Assembly: GCA_963712305.1 (NCBI GenBank) | Contig: CAVQHI010000001.1 | Coordinates: 1,612,001 to 1,676,000, forward strand | DNA from: DATFNI01 sp963712305 | Lineage (GTDB): Bacteria; Bacteroidota; Rhodothermia; Balneolales; DATFMH01 | Length of the DNA stretch: 64,000 bases | Direction of reading: 5' to 3' | Shown here: piece after piece, positions 28,001 through 35,022 of the stretch | Numbering within the stretch: position 1 is the stretch's first letter | How the letters are laid out: each line of letters starts with the position of its first letter | The notes under the pieces: generated by a model | Database searches by the model: none | Told to the model about the DNA's origin: nothing | What the model saw: only the letters and a program-made list of their open reading frames with translations | Made by a program: the position numbers and the translations under genes

Positions 28001-28126
28001 CCGCTTGCGGTAGTAGCCATCGGCGGATTAATTACCGGAACATTCCTGACATTACTGGCTGTGCCAGTCTTTCATTTGATGCTTGAATTGGGGCATAGAA
28101 ATCGTTTGGCGAAAAAGAACAGCTAA
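25016..28126 (+). CDS. RND-family inner membrane efflux pump (AcrB-like)
   Basis: A 1036-residue proton-driven pump of normal length with 12 membrane helices in the 1+5, 1+5 layout and two large periplasmic loops. Family signatures: NLFPDTNRPVVAV and WPGAAANDVATDVTHPIE near the N-terminus, and the TM4 proton-relay aspartates in GLLADDAIVVIENIER. GTPGGRLRV and GIIVKNGILLVDFAK lie in the second half. It resembles the HAE1/HAE3-like group more than CzcA, because the CzcA metal-site motif was not seen. The substrate is unknown; the TetR regulator suggests an organic inducer. Confidence 0.94.
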   Translation: MNFFERMLRKPHAIIAVTLVTVLAGIIAYMTLPMNLFPDTNRPVVAVVTQWPGAAANDVATDVTHPIEVRMSAIDGVRRVTSTSRDQVSAVQVEFNYGNNIDEAATKVTTELPRVRSLLPQGIKEPLIFKITDAAKPLELLSVTASKGYDLSLPQLRRLSENQLRDALLNIPGVAEAEVFGSQQRHVAVDLDRNKLESYHVTIAQVAAALAKSNISTPSGLIYQHGNRYLLNTQVLAKGPNDISQILVPLQKGNYVQIGDLGKVHWGKADITSLYRGNGKSAIAISLLRGEKGHAREVIAEITKQLPKVEQQFPMLHIEVANTQGRLIDLTVDNMLGALRDAVIMTIIVILLFLGDTRASFITALSLPFTYLLTFAVLKALGYEFNMVTLTAIIIAVGLLADDAIVVIENIERTIRASGNSSIKTAAKGTQEIFLAAASGTVSVVIVLLPIMFIGGYVQTVLRPLAVTLSIALLASLIVSVTIIPLLVPYLLRPGRRDPLYLILHPFEVYILNPLKSFYARVVGWGLEHRGLVLSSFGILFLVSLGLMKIVGRELMPRMDSGIFLVNYETQPDMDAPGVEKIAGQIEQSIKSSLKPEWLLSMSSVDGADAGVKSFGAARVLQHGQITVNIIDRFHRDWSIYQIEDSVRQKIRHISGLISANVTEFGATPLSSIRGTLDIMISGNDPGELDQLADSVMMRLMNVRGLTGIERSWQGKSKRINLQINEAKARLFGLTPQDVAGQVAQAVGGTPGGRLRVTGEIPIPVWVRLKPNQRSDAEELTAIPIRTMSGSLIPLSSFATPKVVYEPTAETHEALMPTVDVLGYRSSISITQLHSNVETALAGLSMPRGYTLSYQGEYKQLNLSFARLLKSFAIGVALLYLMLVIVFKSFRDPVAIMASLPLALIGASWAMLIADKHGCLPSFMGLILLMGIIVKNGILLVDFAKVAMAEGKSPREAILEAVQLRTRPILMTAGAAAVGMIPIALEWAVGIERLSPLAVVAIGGLITGTFLTLLAVPVFHLMLELGHRNRLAKKNS

Positions 28127-28178
28127 TCAATCAGAAATAATTCCTTGATTGCAACTAATTGCCACATAAAGAATAAAA

Positions 28179-28213
28179 AAGGTGATGATGATTTGATGAT
28201 TTACCATCACCTT
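28179..28213 (+). terminator. Terminator of the efflux operon
   Basis: AAGGTGATG (28179-28187) pairs with CATCACCTT (28205-28213), followed by CCTTTT. It is the first stem after the pump stop codon. Confidence 0.75.
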
Positions 28214-28230
28214 CCTTTTGGATCTTTAAA

Positions 28231-28448
28231 ATAGCGTGAGTTCGATATAAGAGTTTGATACACAAAACCCATAACACCCACTGTCATTTTCCCGAGGCCT
28301 CGGGACGGAGAAATCTAATCTGTCCAGGAATGTTAAAAATGGTACTGAGTATGTGCCAGGATCGCAGCCAGGATAGATTCCTCCACAAGGTCGGAATGAC
28401 AGGGAAGGGTTTGCTTATAGATTTTCCTTATTTCGAACTCACGTTAAA
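28231..28448. repeat. MITE-like element, subfamily A, intact copy
   Basis: About 218 bp with terminal inverted repeats CGTGAGTTCGATATAAG (28235-28251) and CTTATTTCGAACTCACG (28427-28443), one mismatch in 17. The interior carries imperfectly inverted CTGTCATT...GGAGAAATCT and AGATTCCT...GGAATGACAG segments. It is the uninterrupted relative of the 1018-1453 element. No coding capacity. Confidence 0.82.
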
Positions 28449-28487
28449 TTAGGTCACACGTACTCCAAATATTAAATCGAGTATTGT

Positions 28488-29237
28488 ATGTTATATTTCA
28501 TCATATCAATAATCATACTTGCTGCATCCTTTTTATTCTCAATGTTGGGTCTGGGTGGCGCCCTGATTTATGTGCCGGTTCTGAAATGGGCAGGGTTCTC
28601 TGTCAAAGAAGTCGCTATCCCATTGGCGCTTCTGTTGAACTGTGTGACAACAACCATCGCACTGATTGCGTATTTCAAAAATAAACTGGTGGATATTAAA
28701 GGCGGTTTGGCAATGACCATATCTGCTTTCATATTCGCCCCAATTGGTGCACTTGTTTCAGATAAACTGCCTGTAAACATATTGTTAATCTTTTTTTCAA
28801 TCGCCGTTTTCGTTGCCGCCGGCAGGATGTTGCTCATGTCCTGGCAACCCGAACCGAAAGAAATGATGCCATTAAAAAAACGGGGAATTATAGGTACAAT
28901 CATTGGCAGTTTCGCCGGTTTTGCCGCCGGTCTTTTAGGCATCGGCGGAGGATTTATTATGGCCCCTCTTCTCATGTGGATGGGATATGAAACTAAAAAG
29001 GCCGCAGCCACTTCTGCATTTGCTGTTGCTTTCTCTTCATTTTCCGGTTTCCTGGGTCATGTGGCACAGGGACATTTCAACTGGACACTGACAGTAGTAC
29101 TGACTATTACTGTTGTTGTCGGTGCTCTATTGGGAAGTAATTTCATGGCAACCAAAGCCAAATCGAACAGGGTAAAACAAATTTTTGCGGTAGTGCTGTT
29201 TGCCGTGGCCATTAAACTTTTTGTTGACGCCGTTTGA
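28488..29237 (+). CDS. TauE/SafE-family (TSUP) membrane exporter
   Basis: A 249-residue polytopic protein with about eight hydrophobic helices and the duplicated TSUP motif: SMLGLGGALIYVPVL in the first half and GLLGIGGGFIMAPLL in the second. The family moves sulfite, sulfoacetate or other organosulfur anions. No sulfur-metabolism gene is adjacent, so the substrate is open. It follows a MITE that may have brought or removed its original promoter. Confidence 0.9.
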   Translation: MLYFIISIIILAASFLFSMLGLGGALIYVPVLKWAGFSVKEVAIPLALLLNCVTTTIALIAYFKNKLVDIKGGLAMTISAFIFAPIGALVSDKLPVNILLIFFSIAVFVAAGRMLLMSWQPEPKEMMPLKKRGIIGTIIGSFAGFAAGLLGIGGGFIMAPLLMWMGYETKKAAATSAFAVAFSSFSGFLGHVAQGHFNWTLTVVLTITVVVGALLGSNFMATKAKSNRVKQIFAVVLFAVAIKLFVDAV

Positions 29238-29348
29238 AAATTGCCAAAATCAATTTGACCATTAACAAATAACGTTTGCGAGCAGGACGCAATATCCGCG
29301 CATCAATCCGGCTGGATGTGCAAGCAATACGAAACCACACCGTAATGA

Positions 29349-29540
29349 TGGCAACAGTTCCTGCGCAATTCAGGAGGCACCGGTTTCTGGCACGAAACCT
29401 ACTTTTTGAGCGGAGACATAGAAGCAGTGTATGATAATATGGTGAGAGACACGGGTCTTCTCCATTTTGCACCAGTGCAACCCGACCATGGCCGCATTTT
29501 CCGCCCGCAGCCGCACTCCACACCCGGACCCTGTGGATGA
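29349..29540 (+). pseudogene. Remnant of a DUF4188 (monooxygenase-like) gene
   Basis: A 63-residue open stretch without a start codon: FLRNSGGTGFWHETYFLSGD then IEAVYDNMVRDTGL and a FAPV tail. It closely follows the DUF4188 core (G.WHETY.V..G.YE.IY.NMP..GL). Two stop codons (TAATGA) precede it and the upstream part is unrecognisable, so the 5' half is lost or scrambled. Assignment rests on the GFWHETY...VYDNM spacing. Confidence 0.6.
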
Positions 29541-30468
29541 GAAGGAGTCGTATTTGTGATGCCTACAAGAAAAAAAATGTTCTCCAAAACCAGTAACCTA
29601 TCGATCCTTCTTACCCCTGTGACCTCTGTGATACCATTAGGAACTCTGTGGTTCACTTTCCCAATTGATTTTTGTTAAGCCCTTATTCTAATCTATCCTT
29701 TTTAAAGGACTCCAATTGGAATAACACTGAAATTTTAGCTCGCTGTTGGATGCTACTACTTCTTCATGGTTAAGAGTATGTCATACCACACTATCGGTGA
29801 GATGGAGAAATAAACCTTAGGTTAGTCGTCAAAAAAACTGATCGCTTAGTAATAGTTATTAATTAAGCTTTGTCTCTTGATATAACTCTAATTAGTGAAC
29901 TTATGAATACAACTGAAAAGGAACCTTGGAGTTTTATATGTTGATAACCAACAATGTAATATTGATACATTCTTTCGTATCACAAATCATTTAAGAAGTA
30001 AGTTTCAAGCTTCTTGCAAGGTCGTCGAAATACGACTTAAAAATTTACATCTCCTTGACGACCATAGAAATAAGCCAAAAAGTATATTCAACTTATCTAA
30101 CAAATAATCAATTCTTGATAGCAGTTCTATACCAACTATTCCATTCTAGTCTTATAGTGAACTTTCAAGAACTGACAACTTAATCATGGTTTTTGTTTTC
30201 GTGTCTCTACCGCCCGAAGGGTTTCTTTTCTAAAACAACCGAACCAATAGAAAAAATTATCCTGACTTACCTAATTTCCCTTAGACCAATAAAAACCAGG
30301 AACCAACTTTTATGAAACCGGATGATGGACAATACAAAAGCTACCGAATTCCTGTTCCTGTGGAGTTTGAAGATGTATAAACTTTTTTTGTAGCTGAGAT
30401 TAACGTGTGGCAGCTGGTTTTCAACCCAAAGTACGGGGAAAGAATGACTTCGGGCTAACCCATTACCA
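29541..30468. other. Long non-coding stretch
   Basis: About 930 AT-rich bases with stops in all frames. A degenerate tract near 29612-29655 (CCCCTGTGACCTCTGTGATACC...GGAACTCTGTGGTTCAC) resembles the short 'cacagaggt' repeats seen between genes in Bacteroidota. No gene, RNA or promoter could be supported. Confidence 0.5.
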
Positions 30469-30614
30469 CTGTCATCCTGTAGTTGGTTTGCCTGCAAGCC
30501 AACGTAGGATCTCGTTAGCATCTGGCAACCGTCGAATCACATGCAACAATCGCTGCCGGATTCCACGAGATCCTACTTTCACTCCGCCACGGCGGAGTGA
30601 AAATCAGGATGACA
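30469..30614. repeat. Large palindromic repeat with internal hairpins
   Basis: Outer arms TGTCATCCTG (30470-30479) and CAGGATGACA (30605-30614), and inner arms TAGGATCTCGT (30505-30515) and ACGAGATCCTA (30565-30575). Between them on each side sits an extra hairpin: TTGGTTTGC/GCAAGCCAA (30483-30502) and a perfect 12-bp stem TTTCACTCCGCC/GGCGGAGTGAAA (30577-30602). This is a REP/MITE-like element of the widespread GTCATCCTGA...AGGATCT type. Confidence 0.8.
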
Positions 30615-30632
30615 TCCTTCTGTCTGTGCTTG

Positions 30633-30833
30633 TCATTCAACCTCTTTCTGTTTTGACGCTTTGGTTCGTTCTCTGTTTTCTTCCACCAGTTCGATTTTGG
30701 TCCCGTTATTCGGTTTGCTGTCTTTTCTGTTTAGCGTTATGGGAGCGGCACCGGTTATTCCAATGCCAATGGACCCCAGGAATATGAGTATCACAAAGCC
30801 AATGATCTTCAAAACCCTTTTGAAACGTTTCAT
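30633..30833 (-). CDS. Small membrane protein of unknown function
   Basis: A 66-residue protein from ATG at 30833 (MKRFKRVLKIIGFVILIFLG). One hydrophobic helix (about 9-30, rich in Gly/Ile, ending GIGITGAAP) is followed by a charged tail NRKDSKPNNGTKIELVEENRE. It could be a single-pass protein with the tail outside. A start at 30857 would add 8 residues. Similar short helix-plus-charged-tail proteins occur in Bacteroidota. The ribosome site is weak. Confidence 0.5.
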   Translation of the reverse strand: MKRFKRVLKIIGFVILIFLGSIGIGITGAAPITLNRKDSKPNNGTKIELVEENRERTKASKQKEVE

Positions 30834-30919
30834 AATCAGGTAAATGAACGAACACACAGCTACGCTGATCGTCCGTTGATTCAGGATTTAGGCCGGTTGT
30901 CCGGCAAGTCGGGCGGGTT

Positions 30920-31330
30920 TTATCCTATGAAGAGATTGGCAGGACCCTGATCTGAGTACTCAGGAATAGTCTTGAGAGGCAGGAAGGGAGTAAAGGAATT
31001 GAAGTGAGTCAGCTGTTCGGTCAGGTTTTTAAGCCTTACCGCGGCGAACCGTTCATGATATAGCGAAATGCACAACGCATAATTGAGATCAGATTTTGCC
31101 CGTGAATTCTCATGAAAGAGAGCGGTAATTACCTGATCAAGTGATATCCCGTGAACGTACGAATTGTCCTTTGAAACAACCTGTTCAGTCTTTGTAGGCT
31201 GTTGATAATCAGAATAGTTGTTGGCAACGAATCCGGCGAAGGATGAAAAGCTAAACGAAATCAGGAATACCAGGAACCATTTCGATATCCGGGATGCCTG
31301 TCTGACACTATGTGACGGATTCGTTATCAC
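30920..31330 (-). CDS. Small secreted or anchored protein, unknown
   Basis: A 136-residue frame with one N-terminal hydrophobic segment (about 17-38, WFLVFLISFSFSSFAGFVA) and a polar remainder containing ALCISLYHERFAAVRLKNLTEQL. I do not recognise a family. Codon use looks normal. It lies next to another small membrane protein gene on the same strand, in a region rich in remnants, so it could itself be decayed. Confidence 0.45.
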   Translation of the reverse strand: MITNPSHSVRQASRISKWFLVFLISFSFSSFAGFVANNYSDYQQPTKTEQVVSKDNSYVHGISLDQVITALFHENSRAKSDLNYALCISLYHERFAAVRLKNLTEQLTHFNSFTPFLPLKTIPEYSDQGPANLFIG

Positions 31331-31626
31331 GCAAAAAAGATAGCTTTTAATGTTGCATAATCATAAACTTAGCTTAATGAGCTCAAAATAAGCAAAGATT
31401 ACATAAAGAATAGAACACGAACGATGCGGATGACACGGATTTACGCGGGAAAAAAATAACCCCTCGCTATGTGTATGAAGAGGGATCGAAAGTGAGGTAT
31501 CAGCTATATGTTATTTCCTGAACGCTTTAAACACGGATGATCCAACTTAGTCTCGAACATTCTACGATATCGAACTGATGTTAGCATTTAATCATACCAG
31601 TAAAACGAATCATTAGAGAGAATCAT

Positions 31627-32058
31627 ATGACCAAACTAAAAGCCAGACCCGCGAACGTTTACATTTTATTCCTCCTGCTTGCCTTCCAGGGGTTGAGTGC
31701 TATTTATGGCGGTGTAAATCTTATCATGGATACTACCGGGGAGTCGCTCAATATGCCGGTCAGCTACCTGGATGGTTCTCCGTTCAGTGACTATTTCATC
31801 CCGGGACTTATTCTTCTGACGATTTTGGGTATTTATCCACTCCTCGTACTGTATAACGGATGGAAAAGAGATCGAACGGCCTGGTTCGGATCATTGATTG
31901 TTGGTTATGGACTGGTCATCTGGATCCTTGTAGAGATTCTTATGATTGGATACCAGTCAAAACCACCGCTGCAGATTATTTATGGCTCGCTGGGTATCCT
32001 GATTCTGTTTTTCAGCTATCTGCCTTATGTGAAGAAATACTTAAAAATAACGGACTAG
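31627..32058 (+). CDS. Four-helix membrane protein, unknown function
   Basis: A 143-residue protein with four hydrophobic segments (about 9-30, 58-77, 88-110 and 117-135). GLSAIYGGVNLIMD follows the first helix and the C-terminus is KKYLKI. Size and layout are similar to DoxX-like or DUF-type small membrane proteins, but no diagnostic motif is present. It is preceded by a GAGAGAATC start context. Its 3' end abuts the Crp/Fnr remnant on the other strand. Confidence 0.7.
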   Translation: MTKLKARPANVYILFLLLAFQGLSAIYGGVNLIMDTTGESLNMPVSYLDGSPFSDYFIPGLILLTILGIYPLLVLYNGWKRDRTAWFGSLIVGYGLVIWILVEILMIGYQSKPPLQIIYGSLGILILFFSYLPYVKKYLKITD

Positions 32059-32071
32059 CAACTCGACTGGA

Positions 32072-32279
32072 CTATTTCTTTAGCTTGATTATTCCACGTC
32101 CAAGTTCAACCACCGGCATTCTCCATATTCTTCAGGATTCTTGAAACGACCACCTTGCTCGTACCTAATTCATTTGCAATTTCCTGGTGTGTGCGCTTAA
32201 CCGATTTCGTGACATTACGTTCGGCATTGTTCTCAAGATACCGGTGGATTCTTACGTTTATATTTTTGAAGAGAATCAT
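32072..32279 (-). pseudogene. C-terminal remnant of a Crp/Fnr-family regulator, frameshifted
   Basis: On the minus strand, ATG at 32279 reads RIHRYLENNAERN, then THQEIANELGTSKVVVSRIL, the winged-helix recognition region of Crp/Fnr regulators. The frame stops at 32106 (ENAGG-stop). Shifting frame restores the expected end VVELGRGIIKLKK with a stop at 32072. The cyclic-nucleotide-binding N-terminal domain is gone; an in-frame TGA precedes the fragment. It is a dead gene with both a truncation and a frameshift. Confidence 0.8.
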
Positions 32280-32401
32280 GAGATCCCTTCAAAACAGGCG
32301 CTTAATCTTTAAACCGCAGAGGTATTATAAAAAAGAAGACGTCCCCCGAGATTTGTAGTTTACCAGTGACCAAACTGTAACAAACTCAAAGGAGTCTTCT
32401 T

Positions 32402-32674
32402 ATGATCGAATCTAATCAAGTATACATAGCCATCGACCTACATAGCAAACACAGTAAGATGGGATACATGAATGAGCAGGGAGAATACCTGGGACAGCAA
32501 GGAATGCAGACCACGGCACAGAATTTGATCGGTGGGGTCGCAAAAGAACACAGAGAAAATACAGCAGGTATCTCCAATAATTATACAAAAAGTTACCCAT
32601 TCAGATCATGTAGTATACCCGGTGTTCGAATTTCCATGATTCCCTCCCCAATTTATCCAAGTGTAATTTATTAA
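32402..32674 (+). pseudogene. N-terminal fragment of an IS110-family transposase
   Basis: Starts with a good AAAGGAG ribosome site and reads VYIAIDLHSKHSKMGYMNEQ, the first RuvC-like strand of DEDD transposases of IS110/IS1111 with the first catalytic Asp. Similarity ends after about residue 43 (LIGGVA); the remaining 47 residues are unrelated and the protein of about 300-340 residues is truncated. Upstream, AAGAAGAC (32333-32340) is inverted as GTCTTCTT (32394-32401). In IS110 elements this 5' noncoding segment carries the bridge RNA, so part of one may remain. Confidence 0.72.
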
Positions 32675-32859
32675 TAAAACAATACTTGATAAGATTTTGA
32701 CAACAAGCTAAAAGCATCCGATTTGAAAATCAGTAACTTTTGTTAGATAACTTGCATTTTGTTCAAAATCAGACTGTTTCTGAATACCAACTGTAGCAAG
32801 AACGACATATTTATCCTGAAGAAGGTGTTTGATTAACGTAACTCTTAAACGGATGGATA

Positions 32860-33297
32860 ATGCAGGACAAACCAATGGAAGAACTAATCCTGAGAGACCA
32901 ACAGCAATTCCCAACAGAAGAAGTCATCTATTCCTATATCGGTGATACGAAAGCGTTGTGGTATTCCTTTTTTGAATACCTGCATGCCAGTCATCCGGAT
33001 TTGACGGAACAGTGGCGATATTACAAAGATGGGAAGAGCTGGCTGATGAAGGTTGTCCGGAAATCAAAGACGATATTCTGGCTTTCCGTCATCCAGGGTG
33101 GTTTTAGAATCACCTTCTATTTCACTGACAAAGCTGAAGAAGCAATCTGCGAAAGCTCTATTTCGGAGGAATTGAAAGAACAGTTTCGGAATGGGAAGCA
33201 TTACAACAAGATACACGGGCTTACCATCACGTTTCACAACGAGAAAGACATTGAATACGCCCAAAAGATGTTGGCAATTAAGCTGGGTATGAAGTGA
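32860..33297 (+). CDS. DUF3788 family protein
   Basis: A 145-residue cytosolic protein. The pattern LW..F...L....P.....WRYYKDGKSWLMKVVRKSKTIFWLSV...F.ITFYFTDKAE matches DUF3788, a family common in Bacteroidota and Firmicutes with no assigned function. It appears full length, with start at 32860 or six residues later at MEELI. It is isolated among remnants and gives no functional context. Confidence 0.85.
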   Translation: MQDKPMEELILRDQQQFPTEEVIYSYIGDTKALWYSFFEYLHASHPDLTEQWRYYKDGKSWLMKVVRKSKTIFWLSVIQGGFRITFYFTDKAEEAICESSISEELKEQFRNGKHYNKIHGLTITFHNEKDIEYAQKMLAIKLGMK

Positions 33298-33404
33298 TTA
33301 CTTCTAACTTTTGAAGCCCAACAGATTCGCCTTGCTGTTATCCCATTTTCTTCATAATTAGCTTCCATTGTTTGTCCAGGTTGTTTATAAATGAGGATGC
33401 AAAA

Positions 33405-33758
33405 ATGTCGAAGTTGAAGTGGGTTAACCTCGCATTACGTGCGGTTATGGAGTTGGGGATTGTACTTGGTCTCGGCTATTGGGGATATCATATCGGGGAA
33501 AGTACAAGTTTGAAGATCTTACTAAGTATTGGGGCTCCGGTTATTGTATTTGGTTTCTGGGGATGGGTCGACTTCCGTCAGGCCGGACGTTTCTCAGAGC
33601 TGCTTCGATTGATCCAGGAACTTGTCATCTCCGGGTTGGTTGCCGTTGCTCTGTATGCAACCGGAGTACACATGCTCGGCTGGACCTTAGGCGGCGTTTC
33701 GGTTGTCCACCACGCCATGGTCTATCCTTTGGGTGAGACATTGCTGAAAGAGAAATAG
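33405..33758 (+). CDS. YrdB/DUF2568-family small membrane protein
   Basis: A 117-residue integral membrane protein with four predicted helices. The motif NLALRAVMELGIVLGLGYWGY at the start and the HHAMVYPLGE end resemble DUF2568 (Bacillus YrdB), whose function is unknown. The start at 33405 is set by GAGG eight bases upstream; an open TTG extension to 33372 is unlikely. Confidence 0.8.
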   Translation: MSKLKWVNLALRAVMELGIVLGLGYWGYHIGESTSLKILLSIGAPVIVFGFWGWVDFRQAGRFSELLRLIQELVISGLVAVALYATGVHMLGWTLGGVSVVHHAMVYPLGETLLKEK

Positions 33759-33866
33759 CTGTTCCCTCCGCTCCAACAGAACTCCCGGCAGGCAAGTGAT
33801 GTTACTATTTTGGTATATGTCTGTATGAGTCATTATCCTTTGAGAAATCAAATAATCGAACCAATC

Positions 33867-34067
33867 ATGTCAAGAGGACTGGAACCAACACCAACCATCA
33901 TACTGATATTAGCAGTCATTCTCCTTTTTGGTGTACTCGCTATGGCATACGGATTCTATAACAGTAATTCACTGGTTACGTATACCGGTATTTTGATTAC
34001 TGGCGGGGCCAGCTGGACAATCATCGTCACTACATTAACATCCGGACTCCGTACGACGGGAGAGTAA
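33867..34067 (+). CDS. Small two-helix membrane protein, unknown
   Basis: A 66-residue frame from ATG at 33867 (MSRGLEPTPTIILILAVILL). Two hydrophobic helices are separated by a short YNSNSL loop, and it ends in TTLTSGLRTTGE. The ribosome site is poor and no family is recognised. It follows the YrdB-like gene on the same strand, so it could be cotranscribed. Confidence 0.45.
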   Translation: MSRGLEPTPTIILILAVILLFGVLAMAYGFYNSNSLVTYTGILITGGASWTIIVTTLTSGLRTTGE

Positions 34068-34138
34068 CACTGTATTAGCCGGGTTGACTATTCCGGCCCT
34101 ACACATCGCATCAGATTAAATCATCCGGGGAAGATCGT

Positions 34139-34333
34139 ATGTTTGAATTACCCGAATACATCACGCTTGCCAGACAACTCAGTGAAACAATTACAGGCAA
34201 AATGATTGAACATGGATCGCTTGGTTATTCGCCTCACAAATTCGTCAGGTATAACCGGACGCCGGATGAATTTAGAACCATTACTGCGGGTAACGCGATT
34301 AGCAAGACGTCTACAAGAGGACGCTGTATATAA
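34139..34333 (+). pseudogene. N-terminal remnant of a MutM/Fpg-like DNA glycosylase
   Basis: A 64-residue frame beginning MFELPEYITLARQLSET, then SLGYSPHKFVRYNRTPDEF. The start fits the subgroup of Fpg/Nei-related proteins with an (M)xELPE N-terminus and a PHKF..YN motif. The frame ends at TRGRC; the helix-two-turn-helix and zinc-finger parts of a protein of about 250-270 residues are absent downstream. Truncation has left only the first lobe. Confidence 0.65.
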
Positions 34334-34463
34334 TTACGACTCTTTTCCAAATACTCTCGGTTTTCGTGCCTTTCTGTAAGCTCACAAAAAAAGCTTAAAT
34401 TCCTATACTTTTAATCCTGTTATATAACAGACATCATTTCGGATCTTAATAAACTGATATTCA

Positions 34464-34967
34464 ATGAGTACTGAACAGACGAAGCAAAAACTGTTTGATG
34501 AAACAGAGCAAAAATTAGAAAGTCAGGGGTTTACTGTTGTCAAGCAGGACAGGGAACGGCCGTGGGGTGGTTTTTTTGTCATTGATGAAGACCAGGCACA
34601 GGATTTTTCAGATACCTACTTCAACGGCATATCTGTAGATAAACTGAGAATTTCAGGCAAGCTGAGTCCCAAGATCCTGATTGTTCAGCCGGAACAAAGA
34701 CTCTCATGGCAGTACCATCATCGCCGTGCCGAAATATGGAGAGTTGTGAATGGTCCTGTTGGCATTATTACGAGCAACACCGACGAACAGGGACCTTTAA
34801 AGAAATATGAATCCGGCGACCAAATCACGTTGAAACAGGGAGAACGTCATCGTCTCGTTGGACTTGACAGCTGGGGTACGGTTGCAGAAATTTGGCAGCA
34901 TACCGACCCGGCCAATCCGTCCGATGAAGACGACATAGTACGTGTTCAGGACGACTTCGGGAGATAG
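34464..34967 (+). CDS. Cupin protein of the mannose-6-phosphate isomerase type II group
   Basis: A 167-residue protein. The first third is helical and charged (QTKQKLFDETEQKLESQGF). RPWGGFFVI then leads into a cupin: ILIVQPEQRLSWQYHHRRAEIWRVVNGPVGI and SGDQITLKQGERHRLVGL carry the two cupin motifs with the HH and H metal ligands, and VAEIWQHTD closes it. This matches the C-terminal isomerase domain of ManC-like enzymes, but with no nucleotidyltransferase domain. A sugar-phosphate isomerase or a sugar-binding role are both possible. Confidence 0.82.
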   Translation: MSTEQTKQKLFDETEQKLESQGFTVVKQDRERPWGGFFVIDEDQAQDFSDTYFNGISVDKLRISGKLSPKILIVQPEQRLSWQYHHRRAEIWRVVNGPVGIITSNTDEQGPLKKYESGDQITLKQGERHRLVGLDSWGTVAEIWQHTDPANPSDEDDIVRVQDDFGR

Positions 34968-35022
34968 ATATCAGTGATCAGTTTCAGTAAACAGTAAACA
35001 GTTTGCGTTGGTATTCTTGATG

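Noticed and set aside
29212..29656. Two minus-strand frames (103 and 85 residues) after the TSUP gene
   Set aside because: They run antisense to the DUF4188 remnant and contain no recognisable domain.
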